Source of the DNA: Polaribacter sp. SA4-10
GTDB taxonomy: Bacteria; Bacteroidota; Bacteroidia; Flavobacteriales; Flavobacteriaceae
Direction of reading: 5' to 3'
Assembly (NCBI RefSeq): GCF_002163835.1
Contig: NZ_CP019331.1
Location: 2,641,001 to 2,705,000, forward strand
Length of the DNA stretch: 64,000 nt
In this document: piece after piece, positions 16,901-25,248 of the stretch
Numbering within the stretch: position 1 is the first letter of the stretch
How the letters are laid out: each line of letters starts with the position of its first letter
The notes under the pieces: generated by a model
Database searches by the model: none
What the model saw: only the letters and a program-made list of their open reading frames with translations
What the model was told of the DNA's origin: nothing
Program-made: the position numbers and the translations under genes

Positions 16901-17806
16901 TTATTTTTTAATAAGTAACCAAGCGTCTTTAGAAAGGGTGTCCTGAATCTTATAAAGGTTATTAGTTGCTTCATCTCTGTCAGCAAAACTGTTGAAAGAA
17001 ACTTGAGTTAATCCCCATTTATTAACACCAATAATTTTGGCATCAAAACCTTTCCTTTTTAGCTGATTGATTTTCTTCTCAGCATTTTCTGGAAACTGAA
17101 AAGCCCCTGCAATAATATGGTAGGGTTTAGCTGTTTCTTTTACAACATTTAACTCAATTGTTGGTAAAGGATTAGAAATTATAAAAGTTGCAGATTGAAT
17201 TTTTTTTTCTAAATCTTTTTGCTGATTTGCAAGTGTTTCCTTGTGCTGGTTTTGTTGATAACCATTGTAACCTGCAAAACCTAAAGTTAATAAAATAGCA
17301 GCAGTTGCAGCATATTTAATAAATACAGGAATTCCTTTTTTCTCCTCCTTTTTAACTATAGGGATTAAAGATTTTGCTTGTGCTTTATATCTCTTTATTG
17401 TAGAAGAATCTACAGTAGAAAGACCAAAAGATGCTGTTAAATAATTAACTTCTTTATTTGGTTCAAAAACTATTTTACGGTTTTCATTTAAAGTTAAACT
17501 ACCTAAACTATCTATTTCAACAGATTTAGATTCTAATTCATTTTGCCATTTTATTACAGACAAAGAAATTGCAGTTGAAGCTTTTTCAAAAGAAATATTT
17601 TCTACTGAAGCAATATAATTAGCTAATAAACCATCATTGTGTTTAAGATGACTGTTAAATGTAATTTGTTTTGTTGGTGGATAAAATGTGTGCGTAAAGT
17701 GATTTATTTTTGCGCCAATTTTATTAGTAACAAAACCGCCAAAATCTGGAACAATTACGCAGTCATATCTATATAATAAATCGTTAATGTAAGTAGCTAA
17801 AGTCAT
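16901..17806 (-). CDS. HU-CCDC81 and SPOR domain protein
   Basis: A 301-residue protein of a family common in Bacteroidota. The N-terminal half carries the two prokaryotic HU-like domains first noted with CCDC81 (YINDLLYRYDCVIVPDFGGFVTN and the stretch that follows). A single membrane helix (about 163-181; YAATAAILLTLGFAGY) divides it from a C-terminal SPOR domain (PYHIIAGAFQFPENAEKKINQL). SPOR binds denuded peptidoglycan at division sites, so the protein may link envelope and a cytoplasmic partner. A TATATTTG element at 17812-17819 (minus strand) ends only 5 bases before the ATG, which suggests a nearly leaderless mRNA. Confidence 0.88.
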   Translation of the reverse strand: MTLATYINDLLYRYDCVIVPDFGGFVTNKIGAKINHFTHTFYPPTKQITFNSHLKHNDGLLANYIASVENISFEKASTAISLSVIKWQNELESKSVEIDSLGSLTLNENRKIVFEPNKEVNYLTASFGLSTVDSSTIKRYKAQAKSLIPIVKKEEKKGIPVFIKYAATAAILLTLGFAGYNGYQQNQHKETLANQQKDLEKKIQSATFIISNPLPTIELNVVKETAKPYHIIAGAFQFPENAEKKINQLKRKGFDAKIIGVNKWGLTQVSFNSFADRDEATNNLYKIQDTLSKDAWLLIKK

Positions 17807-17811
17807 AGTAA

Positions 17812-17819
17812 CAAATATA
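17812..17819 (-). promoter_or_regulatory. -7 element directly before the HU-CCDC81/SPOR start codon
   Basis: On the minus strand TATATTTG ends 5 bases before the ATG. With initiation 4-6 bases after this box, transcription would begin at or next to the start codon. Confidence 0.45.
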
Positions 17820-17901
17820 TGAATTTTGAGAACTAAATGAAACTAAGTGCCTGAAAGTTTATCAACAAAAATTTTATATCTTGGTATTCAAATTGTTACA
17901 C

Positions 17902-19002
17902 TTGAAAGAAGAAAAATTAATAGCTATTTTGCGTTTGCAAAAATCAAAAGCGATAGGTTGTATTATTGCAAAAAAATTAATTGCTGCAACAGGTAGTGTT
18001 GAACAAATTTTTAAAGAAAGTCCAGGTAAACTTCAAAAAATAAATGGAATAGGGCAGCATGTTACGAATCATTTATTTGATAAAGTAAATATTAAACTTG
18101 CAGAACAAGAACTAGACTATATTAATAAAAATAAGATTGGGTATTCGTATTTTTTAGAAGAGGAGTATCCAATTAATTTACAACATTGTATCGATTCGCC
18201 AATTCTTTTTTTTAAAGACGGAAACATAGATTTTAATAACCCAAGAATAATTTCTGTTGTTGGTACAAGAAATATGAGTTCTTATGGCAGCCATTTTTGC
18301 AATAAATTAATAGATGATTTGGCAGAATACAATCCAATTATAGTGAGTGGTTTTGCTTATGGTGTGGATATTTGTGCTCATAAAGCAGCGATAAAAAATA
18401 AGTTGCAAACCATTGCAGTTTTAGCACATGGTTTTGAGGAAATTTATCCAAAAGTTCATAAAAAATATATAAATCAAGTAAATGAAAATGGAGGCTTTTT
18501 AACCGAATTTTGGCATGATGAAACCCCATTAAGAGAAAATTTTTTAAAACGAAATAGAATTGTTGCTGGCATATCTAAAGCCACAATTATTATAGAATCT
18601 GCAGAAAAAGGTGGCTCTTTAGTAACTGCAGATATTGCAAACTCTTATGATAAAGATGTTTTTGCCTTGCCAGGTAGAGCAACAGATTTATTTAGTAAAG
18701 GGTGTAATAGTTTAATAAAAAATAACAAGGCATTTTTATTAAATTCTTCTACAGATATTATAAAAATGCTAAATTGGGATATTGTAGAAAAACCAAAAGA
18801 AATTCAAAGACAATTATTTGTTGAATTAAATGAAAATGAACAAAAGATATACAATTTTCTTCATCAAAAAGGGAAACAAGTTTTAGATTTAATTTCTATA
18901 GAATGTACGATTCCTATTTATCAACTATCCTCAATTTTACTTCAAATGGAATTAAAAGGTGTTTTAAAACCTTTACCAGGAAAATTATTTGAATTGATTT
19001 AA
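17902..19002 (+). CDS. dprA: DNA-processing protein DprA
   Basis: About 366 residues. DprA binds incoming single-stranded DNA and loads RecA during natural transformation. The Rossmann-like core shows SVVGTRNMSSYGSHFCNKLIDDL, IVSGFAYGVDICAHKAAI, GFLTEFWHDETPLRENFLKRNRIVAGISKATIIIES and GSLVTADIANSYDKDVFALPGRATDLFSKGCNSLI, all diagnostic. A helix-hairpin-helix region lies at the N-terminus and a winged helix at the C-terminus. No ATG is available. I choose the TTG at 17902 (MKEEKLIAILRL) because homologues begin there; the frame stays open to a TTG at 17881. Confidence 0.93.
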   Translation: MKEEKLIAILRLQKSKAIGCIIAKKLIAATGSVEQIFKESPGKLQKINGIGQHVTNHLFDKVNIKLAEQELDYINKNKIGYSYFLEEEYPINLQHCIDSPILFFKDGNIDFNNPRIISVVGTRNMSSYGSHFCNKLIDDLAEYNPIIVSGFAYGVDICAHKAAIKNKLQTIAVLAHGFEEIYPKVHKKYINQVNENGGFLTEFWHDETPLRENFLKRNRIVAGISKATIIIESAEKGGSLVTADIANSYDKDVFALPGRATDLFSKGCNSLIKNNKAFLLNSSTDIIKMLNWDIVEKPKEIQRQLFVELNENEQKIYNFLHQKGKQVLDLISIECTIPIYQLSSILLQMELKGVLKPLPGKLFELI

Positions 19003-19037
19003 ATTATTTGGTTTCAAAAAAATCCTTTATTTATTCT

Positions 19038-19045
19038 TATTTTTG
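19038..19045 (+). promoter_or_regulatory. -7 promoter element for the kinase-like gene
   Basis: TATTTTTG fits TAnnTTTG and lies 19 bases before the ATG at 19065. No -33 TTG is seen at normal spacing. Confidence 0.4.
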
Positions 19046-19064
19046 AGGCAAATCAATACAAAAG

Positions 19065-20132
19065 ATGGCAGTAGAAAAAAAATTGATGTCCAAGAAAAAA
19101 CCTGCATTTCCAGTAAATGAAATGTTAGATGCGTATCTAAAAAATTACAATAGAAACATAAAAATTTCTATTTATTATGAAGATTTGCTGCGTTTTCAAG
19201 GTTCAGTTACTGTCTATGATAAAAATGATGAAGACACACTTTGGATTCGAACGTACTATTCAGATTCAGATAGAGAAGAGATAGACAGAAGCTTAAAAAA
19301 AGTCTACACAATGTTGCATTCAGATGGTAATGAAGTGAGCATTCCATTCTTAAATGTAGATGCCATTGATTATTGTACGTTTGGAAATTCGAAACCATTC
19401 AGAATTAAAATTAGAAATATTTTAAATGACAACTTTAGTTATTTTTATGTAAAAAAAGCAGACGCTTCGCGAATTTATGGGTTGGAATTAGAGCATATTT
19501 TATCTCCACATAATATGAACTTTTTAGTACATAAAGATACCTTAATTGAAGAGCATATTGCAGGAATTCCTGGAGACGATTTTATAAGAGATATTTTGCC
19601 ACATTGTACAGAATTAGAAAAATCTCAAATAGCTAAAGAATTTGTAAAATTTAAAGAACGTTGTTTAATTCGTTTGTTGGGCGATATGCGCTCTTATAAC
19701 TACGTAATTACGCCAACACACGATTTTGACCATATTATTTACAAAATTAGAGCCATAGATTTCGATCAACAATCTTTTGAAGGAAACCTAAAAGTGTACA
19801 ACTTACAGTTTATGAAAGAGAACTTTAAAATGGTAGAAATGGTTGGTAAAAAACTGCAAAATGATTCTATTATACAATACAAAATAGAAGAACGTTCTTT
19901 TATGGCAAAAAGAATGATTACTGCGCCAAGAAGAACAGCTCGCTTAATTAAGTGTATGAAAGCAGACACTATTTCTTATCCAGAAAATGTAGAATTACTA
20001 AAAAAACATTTAATAGATTATGTTGGAGATGTAAAGTTTAAAGACTGTAAGAATATGGGGGAAATTCTTGAAACAATTCTCGCATTTGTAAAGCGTAACT
20101 ACTTAGATATTAGTAATAAAGAATTATTTTAG
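19065..20132 (+). CDS. Uncharacterised protein with kinase-like motifs
   Basis: A 355-residue soluble protein without a named family that I recognise. Read closely, it has an ordered series resembling a protein-kinase-like/HipA/APH fold: a basic strand FYVKKAD (about 127-133), an E in the next helix (LELEHI, about 140-145), a hinge-like LIEEHIAGIPGDDF (about 160-173), a catalytic-loop-like LLGDMRSYNYVI (D207, N212) and a DFG-like IDFDQ (about 231-235). The N-terminal third (1-110) is extra. There is no signal peptide or membrane helix. It follows dprA on the same strand after 62 bases with its own -7 element. The kinase assignment is inference from motif order alone. Confidence 0.55.
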   Translation: MAVEKKLMSKKKPAFPVNEMLDAYLKNYNRNIKISIYYEDLLRFQGSVTVYDKNDEDTLWIRTYYSDSDREEIDRSLKKVYTMLHSDGNEVSIPFLNVDAIDYCTFGNSKPFRIKIRNILNDNFSYFYVKKADASRIYGLELEHILSPHNMNFLVHKDTLIEEHIAGIPGDDFIRDILPHCTELEKSQIAKEFVKFKERCLIRLLGDMRSYNYVITPTHDFDHIIYKIRAIDFDQQSFEGNLKVYNLQFMKENFKMVEMVGKKLQNDSIIQYKIEERSFMAKRMITAPRRTARLIKCMKADTISYPENVELLKKHLIDYVGDVKFKDCKNMGEILETILAFVKRNYLDISNKELF

Positions 20133-20176
20133 GAGCTATTTTCTGTTTTCCATTATGTTTTTTTATGACTGTTGTT

Positions 20177-20249
20177 ATTGCTAAGTTTACTTTTTTGTAA
20201 ACTGTGGCAATCTTTTAATTAAAACAGATTACTTCGTAAACTTAGCAAT
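20177..20249. repeat. Imperfect palindromic element
   Basis: The outer arms ATTGCTAAGTTTAC (20177-20190) and GTAAACTTAGCAAT (20236-20249) are a perfect 14-bp inverted repeat. Inner matches (GCAATCT / AGATTACTTC) make the whole a folded REP/MITE-like unit between two genes. No transposase is nearby. Confidence 0.6.
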
Positions 20250-20301
20250 GACGCATATTTATAAAAGCAATTAAAAGGTTAAAAATATCAACAGATATTT
20301 G

Positions 20302-20344
20302 AACGGTTTCAATCAGGGCAATACTTGTTTGCTAACTATTTGTT
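20302..20344. repeat. Dispersed intergenic repeat, copy 1
   Basis: This stretch aligns base for base, with scattered differences, to 51141-51181; shared blocks are CAAT, GGGC, ACTT.TTTG and CTATTTGT. In both places it lies in intergenic DNA next to a palindromic element. Confidence 0.45.
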
Positions 20345-20355
20345 AAAAAAGCAAG

Positions 20356-21213
20356 CTATTTCTTACTTCTAAAACTCTCAATAATAACGGTTAGTAAAAT
20401 TAAACCTCCACCAATATAAGTTGCATTATTGGGCGTTTCACTTAAAATAAAATAGGCAATTATAATTCCAGAAATTGGCTGAATACTACTAATAATACTT
20501 GCTGTAGAAGCTGAAAAATGCTTTAAAGAATGCACCAACATTGTGTGTCCGATTGCTGTGGTTATTAGTGCTAATAAGATTAAATACGGCAACTGATTTC
20601 CAAAATTAGAGAAATCTCCAAAAAACAAAAGAGGTAGCAATAAAATACTAATAATTAAAGTCTGGTAAAACATTAACATACTACCATTATAATTGGCAAT
20701 ATGTTGTTTTAAAATTAAAATTCTAATTGCATAACAAAAAGCAGAGAAAACGCCTAAAAGTATTCCTTTTAAATCAGCGTTTTCAAAAGTTAGTTCTGGG
20801 GTTAAAATATATAAGCCTGTTAAAACTAATACACCTAAAAAAATATGTATTGGATTGAATTTCGTTTTGATAAAAAGTGGTTCTAAAAATGCAATAATTA
20901 CTGGAAAAGTATAGATAGAAAGCATTCCTATTGCAACATTAGAGATCTTTAATGCGTAGAAATAAGTAATCCAATGTGCTGCCATTAAAAATGCACTAAT
21001 TACAAATGGCACTAAATCTTTTCTCTTTTTTATCTGTAAATCTACTTTTTTAAATTTACAATAGATAAACAAAATCACACCAGCAAAAATAGATCGAAAC
21101 CAGATAATTACTTCTGGAGACATATCTATATATTTTCCTAAAACACCAGATGTGCTTATAAAAATTGTAGCTAAAAGTAAAAGAGATATGTTTTTTACAT
21201 GCAAGTTTTTCAT
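20356..21213 (-). CDS. EamA/DMT-superfamily transporter
   Basis: A 285-residue inner-membrane protein with about ten hydrophobic helices in two EamA repeats. Typical parts are ISTSGVLGKYIDMSPEVIIWFRSIFAG in the first half and ASTASIISSIQPISGIIIAYFILSETPN in the second. Members export amino acids or other metabolites, or take up nucleotide sugars; the substrate is unknown. Its ATG shares one base with the mfd stop codon (TAATG), so it is translationally coupled to mfd. Confidence 0.88.
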   Translation of the reverse strand: MKNLHVKNISLLLLATIFISTSGVLGKYIDMSPEVIIWFRSIFAGVILFIYCKFKKVDLQIKKRKDLVPFVISAFLMAAHWITYFYALKISNVAIGMLSIYTFPVIIAFLEPLFIKTKFNPIHIFLGVLVLTGLYILTPELTFENADLKGILLGVFSAFCYAIRILILKQHIANYNGSMLMFYQTLIISILLLPLLFFGDFSNFGNQLPYLILLALITTAIGHTMLVHSLKHFSASTASIISSIQPISGIIIAYFILSETPNNATYIGGGLILLTVIIESFRSKK

Positions 21214-24200
21214 TAAATTTTGCTCAATATATTTAAAGCTGTTTTTACAGAATCAATTTTAATAAACGTAACTAATAAACGCAATCCGTTTTTAGTTTCT
21301 TTTTCTTTCATAACACAACTTTTTCCATTTTTCTGAACGTATTTTAACATTCTTGTAAAAGCTTCTGTTTGATAAAAAGTACTTTGTTGATCAGAAACAA
21401 AATAACCAACTAAGCGTTTTTGTTTCAAAATAATTTTTTCTAAACCTAATTCTTTTGCTAGCCATTTTACTCTAACAGAGTCTAATAAATCTTCAACTTG
21501 TGTTGGTATTTCTCCAAACCTATCAATAATTTCAGATTCAAAAGTTTGTAATTCATCTTCAGTTTTAAGACTTCCTAACTTGCTGTATAAATTTAAGCGT
21601 TCTGTAATAGAATTCACATAATCATCTGGGAAAAGGATTTCGAAATCTGTGTCAATTTGAACATCTTTCACAAACTCTTTTGGTTTAGAATTATCTGTTG
21701 GATAGAGTTCTTTAAACTCATTTTCTTTTAATTCTTCAATAGCTTCTTGTAATATCTTTTGATACGTATCAAACCCAATGTCATTAATAAATCCACTTTG
21801 TTCACCACCTAATAAATCTCCAGCTCCACGAATTTCTAAATCTTTCATGGCAATGTTAATTCCGCTTCCTAAATCAGAAAATAAAACCAAAGCTTCTATA
21901 CGTTTTCTAGCATCATCTGTCATCATGTGATAAGGAGGAGTAATAAAATAACAGAATGCTTTTTTATTAGATCGCCCAACTCTACCACGCATTTGATGTA
22001 AATCAGACAATCCAAAATTATTTGCATTGTTTATAAAAATGGTGTTTGCATTTGGCACGTCTAAACCACTTTCAATAATAGTGGTAGAAACCAAAACATC
22101 AAAAGTATTTTCCATAAAACCAAGCATCAATTCCTCTAATTTTTTGCCTTCCATTTGTCCATGTCCGACTTTAATATTTGCAGATGGAACTAAACGTTGC
22201 AACAAACCTGCTACTTCTTTAATGTTTTCAATTCTATTATGGATAAAAAATACTTGTCCACCACGTGAAATTTCATAAGAAATTGCATCTCTAATTGTTT
22301 CTTCGCTAAAGCGAATTACATTTGTTTCTATTGGGTGTCTATTGGGCGGAGCAGTTTTTATTACTGATAAATCTCTTGCTGCCATTAAGCTAAATTGTAG
22401 CGTTCTTGGTATTGGAGTTGCCGTTAAAGTAAGTGTGTCTACGTTTTCTTTGAGGGTTTTTAATTTATCTTTTACAGCAACACCAAATTTTTGTTCTTCA
22501 TCAATAATTAAAAGACCCAAATCTTTAAATTTTATTCTTTGATTTGTAAGTTGATGTGTTCCTATAATAATATCTATACTTCCATCATTTACACCCTCTA
22601 TTGCTGTCGTTTTTTGTTTTGCAGTTCTAAATCTATTTAAATAATCTATTCTTACAGGAAAATCTTTTAATCGTTCAGTAAAAGTTTTATAATGCTGAAA
22701 AGCTAAAATAGTTGTAGGAACTAAAATTGCCACTTGTTTGCCATTATCTACAGCTTTAAAAGCTGCTCTTATTGCAACTTCTGTTTTTCCAAAACCAACA
22801 TCACCACAAATTAAACGGTCCATGGGTTGTTCTTTTTCCATGTCAATCTTTACATCTTGAGTCGCTGTAAATTGATCTGGCGTATCTTCATAAATAAAGC
22901 TGGCTTCGAGCTCGTGTTGTATATGAGTATCTTTGCCAAAGGCAAGTCCTTTTTGTAATCTTCGTTTTGCGTAAAGTTTAATTAAATTAAAAGCAACATG
23001 TTTAACTCTTGCTTTTGTTTTTTGTTTGATTTTTTTCCAAGCGCCAGAACCTAATTTGTAAATCTTGGGAGGCTTTCCATCTTTTCCGCTGAATTTAGAA
23101 ATTTTATGAAGCGAATGAATGCTTACATATAAAATATCTCTTTCTCCATAAACCAACTTAATTGCTTCTTGCTTTTTTCCTTGAACATCAATTTTTTGTA
23201 AACCACCAAATTTTCCAATTCCGTGATCCATGTGTGTAACATAATCTCCAATTTCTAAATTATTGATTTCCTTTAAAGTAATGGCTTGCTTTTTTGCATA
23301 CCCATTTTTTAATCGGAATTTATGATAACGTTCAAATATTTGATGATCTGTATAACAAACCAACTTTTGCTCAACATCTACAAAACCTTGATAGAGTGGA
23401 AAAACGATGGTTTCATAATGAACTTCTTGTTCATGATCGTCAAAAATATCATGAAAACGATTTGCTTGTTGCTCATTTGCGCAAAAAATATAGTTTGTAA
23501 AACCCGCCTTATGATGCTCATTTAAATCATCAATTAATAAATTAAATTGTTTGTTAAATGAAGGTTGTGGTATGGTGTTAAAATCTATGATTTCAAAATT
23601 ATGAACTTGTTTCTCTATCTTTTGATTAGATTCTGAAACAAGTTCAGAATGACGCTTTGCGTCAAAATTAACCAAAGTGAAATGCTGTAATTGGTTTTTT
23701 ATAAAACTGCCATTACAAAATAATTCAGATGGTTTTGCATGATTAATCTCTTTTGATAAATCTAAAAATGCTTCTTCAGCTTTAGAGAAGAATTTGTCTA
23801 AATTTCCTGAAAGTAAATCGATGTTTTTAATAAAAACAATGGTATTTGAAGAAATATATTTTAAGAAACTTTCTCTGTTTTCTTGTAATGTTTTGTTTTC
23901 TACATTAGGCATTATAGAAACCTTTTTAAGTTTCTCTTTAGATAGTTGCGTTTCTACATCAAATGTTCTTATGCTATCTATTTCATCACCAAAAAACTCA
24001 ACTCTATAAGGTTCATCATTAGAAAAAGAAAAAACATCTATTATTCCTCCACGCACAGAAAATTCACCTGGTTCTGTAACAAAATCTACCCGTTTAAATT
24101 TATATTCAAATAATATTTCGTTTACAAAATCTAGCGATAAACTTTCTCCAACAGCAACTTTTAAGGTGTTTTTTTCTAATTCTTTTTTAGTAACAACTTT

Positions 24201-24590
24201 TTCAAAAAGAGCAGTTGGGTAGGTAACTATTACAGCAGGTTTTTTACGCGAATTAATTCTATTTAAAACTTCAGAACGTAGTAAAACATTAGCATTATCT
24301 GTTTCTTCTATTTGATAAGGTCTTCTATAAGAACCAGGGTAAAAAAGCACGTTTTGATCACCTAAAAGTTGTTCTAAATCATTTAAATAATAAGCAGCTT
24401 CTTCTTTGTCATTAAAAATTAAAAGATAAGGTTTGTCTGTTTTTTTAAACGTCTCAGAAATAACAAAAGACAATGACGAACCTACCAAATTCTGTATTTT
24501 AAAATGGTTTTTGTCTTGTTGAAAGGCCTTAATTATCTGCGAAACATTCGCAGAGTTTTGATATTGATTTACAATGTTCTGGGTACTCAA
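21213..24590 (-). CDS. mfd: Transcription-repair coupling factor Mfd
   Basis: A 1125-residue DNA translocase that pushes stalled RNA polymerase off lesions and recruits UvrA. The UvrB-like N-terminal module is followed by the RNA polymerase interaction domain (GDYVTHMDHGIGKFGGL). Helicase motifs are GDVGFGKTEVAIRAAFKAV (motif I), IIDEEQKFGV (II), TLTATPIPRTL (III) and QMRGRVGRSNKKAFCYF (VI), and the TRCF C-terminal domain closes the protein. The start is TTG (STQNIVNQYQ). A palindromic REP-like sequence sits in frame around residues 310-320 and is translated as RHSELVSES. Two decayed copies of the 5' part of this gene lie further along (25827-26592 and about 27308-27790). Confidence 0.96.
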   Translation of the reverse strand: MSTQNIVNQYQNSANVSQIIKAFQQDKNHFKIQNLVGSSLSFVISETFKKTDKPYLLIFNDKEEAAYYLNDLEQLLGDQNVLFYPGSYRRPYQIEETDNANVLLRSEVLNRINSRKKPAVIVTYPTALFEKVVTKKELEKNTLKVAVGESLSLDFVNEILFEYKFKRVDFVTEPGEFSVRGGIIDVFSFSNDEPYRVEFFGDEIDSIRTFDVETQLSKEKLKKVSIMPNVENKTLQENRESFLKYISSNTIVFIKNIDLLSGNLDKFFSKAEEAFLDLSKEINHAKPSELFCNGSFIKNQLQHFTLVNFDAKRHSELVSESNQKIEKQVHNFEIIDFNTIPQPSFNKQFNLLIDDLNEHHKAGFTNYIFCANEQQANRFHDIFDDHEQEVHYETIVFPLYQGFVDVEQKLVCYTDHQIFERYHKFRLKNGYAKKQAITLKEINNLEIGDYVTHMDHGIGKFGGLQKIDVQGKKQEAIKLVYGERDILYVSIHSLHKISKFSGKDGKPPKIYKLGSGAWKKIKQKTKARVKHVAFNLIKLYAKRRLQKGLAFGKDTHIQHELEASFIYEDTPDQFTATQDVKIDMEKEQPMDRLICGDVGFGKTEVAIRAAFKAVDNGKQVAILVPTTILAFQHYKTFTERLKDFPVRIDYLNRFRTAKQKTTAIEGVNDGSIDIIIGTHQLTNQRIKFKDLGLLIIDEEQKFGVAVKDKLKTLKENVDTLTLTATPIPRTLQFSLMAARDLSVIKTAPPNRHPIETNVIRFSEETIRDAISYEISRGGQVFFIHNRIENIKEVAGLLQRLVPSANIKVGHGQMEGKKLEELMLGFMENTFDVLVSTTIIESGLDVPNANTIFINNANNFGLSDLHQMRGRVGRSNKKAFCYFITPPYHMMTDDARKRIEALVLFSDLGSGINIAMKDLEIRGAGDLLGGEQSGFINDIGFDTYQKILQEAIEELKENEFKELYPTDNSKPKEFVKDVQIDTDFEILFPDDYVNSITERLNLYSKLGSLKTEDELQTFESEIIDRFGEIPTQVEDLLDSVRVKWLAKELGLEKIILKQKRLVGYFVSDQQSTFYQTEAFTRMLKYVQKNGKSCVMKEKETKNGLRLLVTFIKIDSVKTALNILSKI
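23629..23663. repeat. REP-like palindrome inside mfd
   Basis: Two consecutive palindromes, TTCTGAAACAAGTTCAGAA and GACGCTTTGCGTC, lie inside the mfd reading frame and are translated as part of AKRHSELVSES. Sequences of this kind (CATTCTGAACTTGTTTCAG) are usually intergenic repeats in Bacteroidota genomes. Confidence 0.6.
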
Positions 24591-24606
24591 CGTAAAATAT
24601 TTTATG

Positions 24607-24614
24607 CAAATATA
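24607..24614 (-). promoter_or_regulatory. -7 promoter element for mfd
   Basis: On the minus strand TATATTTG lies 16 bases before the TTG start of mfd, giving a leader of about a dozen bases. A mutated form (AACATTTG) is still visible in the decayed copy near 27778-27785. Confidence 0.5.
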
Positions 24615-24734
24615 TTAAATTGAAAACTGCATACTTATATGTCTTTCAGACTTTTTCTTTTTTATTGGATCAAATTGAGAAGAATATGACTTTTAATGCT
24701 AACGATACCTATTAAAATATTTATAATATGAATA

Positions 24735-24957
24735 GAATTTTTTTTTACCGTAAATAATGACAACGAGAAACCCTAGTTTGAGAATACTTTTTGGCAAGCT
24801 GTAATGTTTTTAGTTAACACACGGATAATGTATAAGTTCTAGAAAAAGTAAATTAATTTGCTGTTGAAGGAAAACTTACTTCTAGAAGTTATGAAACTAA
24901 AGAATTAGAAAAAAGTGATATTACAGAAGTTGTTTTTAAAGAGCTTTTGACGCATTG
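24735..24957 (+). pseudogene. Decayed single-stranded DNA-binding protein (ssb-like) fragment
   Basis: Conceptual translation gives NDNEKP*FENTFWQAVMF and, after a one-base shift near 24855, FAVEGKLTSRSYETKELEK and DITEVVFKELLTH. This matches the order of SSB segments (NEKxxFxTTFWxAVxFGKTA..., KGKLIAVEGKLTSRSYETKEGEKRYxTEVV). At least two stop codons and one frameshift break it. It lies directly upstream of the first barrel gene. No intact ssb is in the window. Confidence 0.7.
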
Positions 24958-24959
24958 AA

Positions 24960-25180
24960 ATAAGTAATATTGAAAAGCTAAGCATGTTTTTTTTTTAAAA
25001 AATATGCTTTATTGATTTTTGGCAAAGAAAAAGAAGTATTAAACAATTTGAACTTGTATGCTTTAGAATAAGATGCTATTGAAATCATAATCAAGTAAAA
25101 TGGTTTTATAAAAAGCACCCTTCAAAAGGAGAATGGTTTAGTGTCTTTTTTAAAGTTTTTAATCAACTTTTTTAAAGAGC
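24960..25180 (+). pseudogene. Unidentified decayed coding remnant
   Basis: After the ssb-like fragment the plus strand still reads like protein in pieces: IFGKEKEVLNNLNLYALE, a stop, DAIEIIIK, a stop, then in another frame KWFYKKHPSKGEWFSVFF. I cannot name the source gene. The residue composition is protein-like, but the evidence is thin. Confidence 0.3.
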
Positions 25181-25220
25181 TGAAGTGATATATGTCATAG
25201 TAAAAAGGTTTTAATTCAAT

Positions 25221-25228
25221 TAATTTTG
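25221..25228 (+). promoter_or_regulatory. -7 promoter element for barrel gene 1
   Basis: TAATTTTG fits TAnnTTTG and lies 21 bases before the ATG at 25249. Confidence 0.4.
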
Positions 25229-25248
25229 AGAAGTAAAATCTTAAAAGC

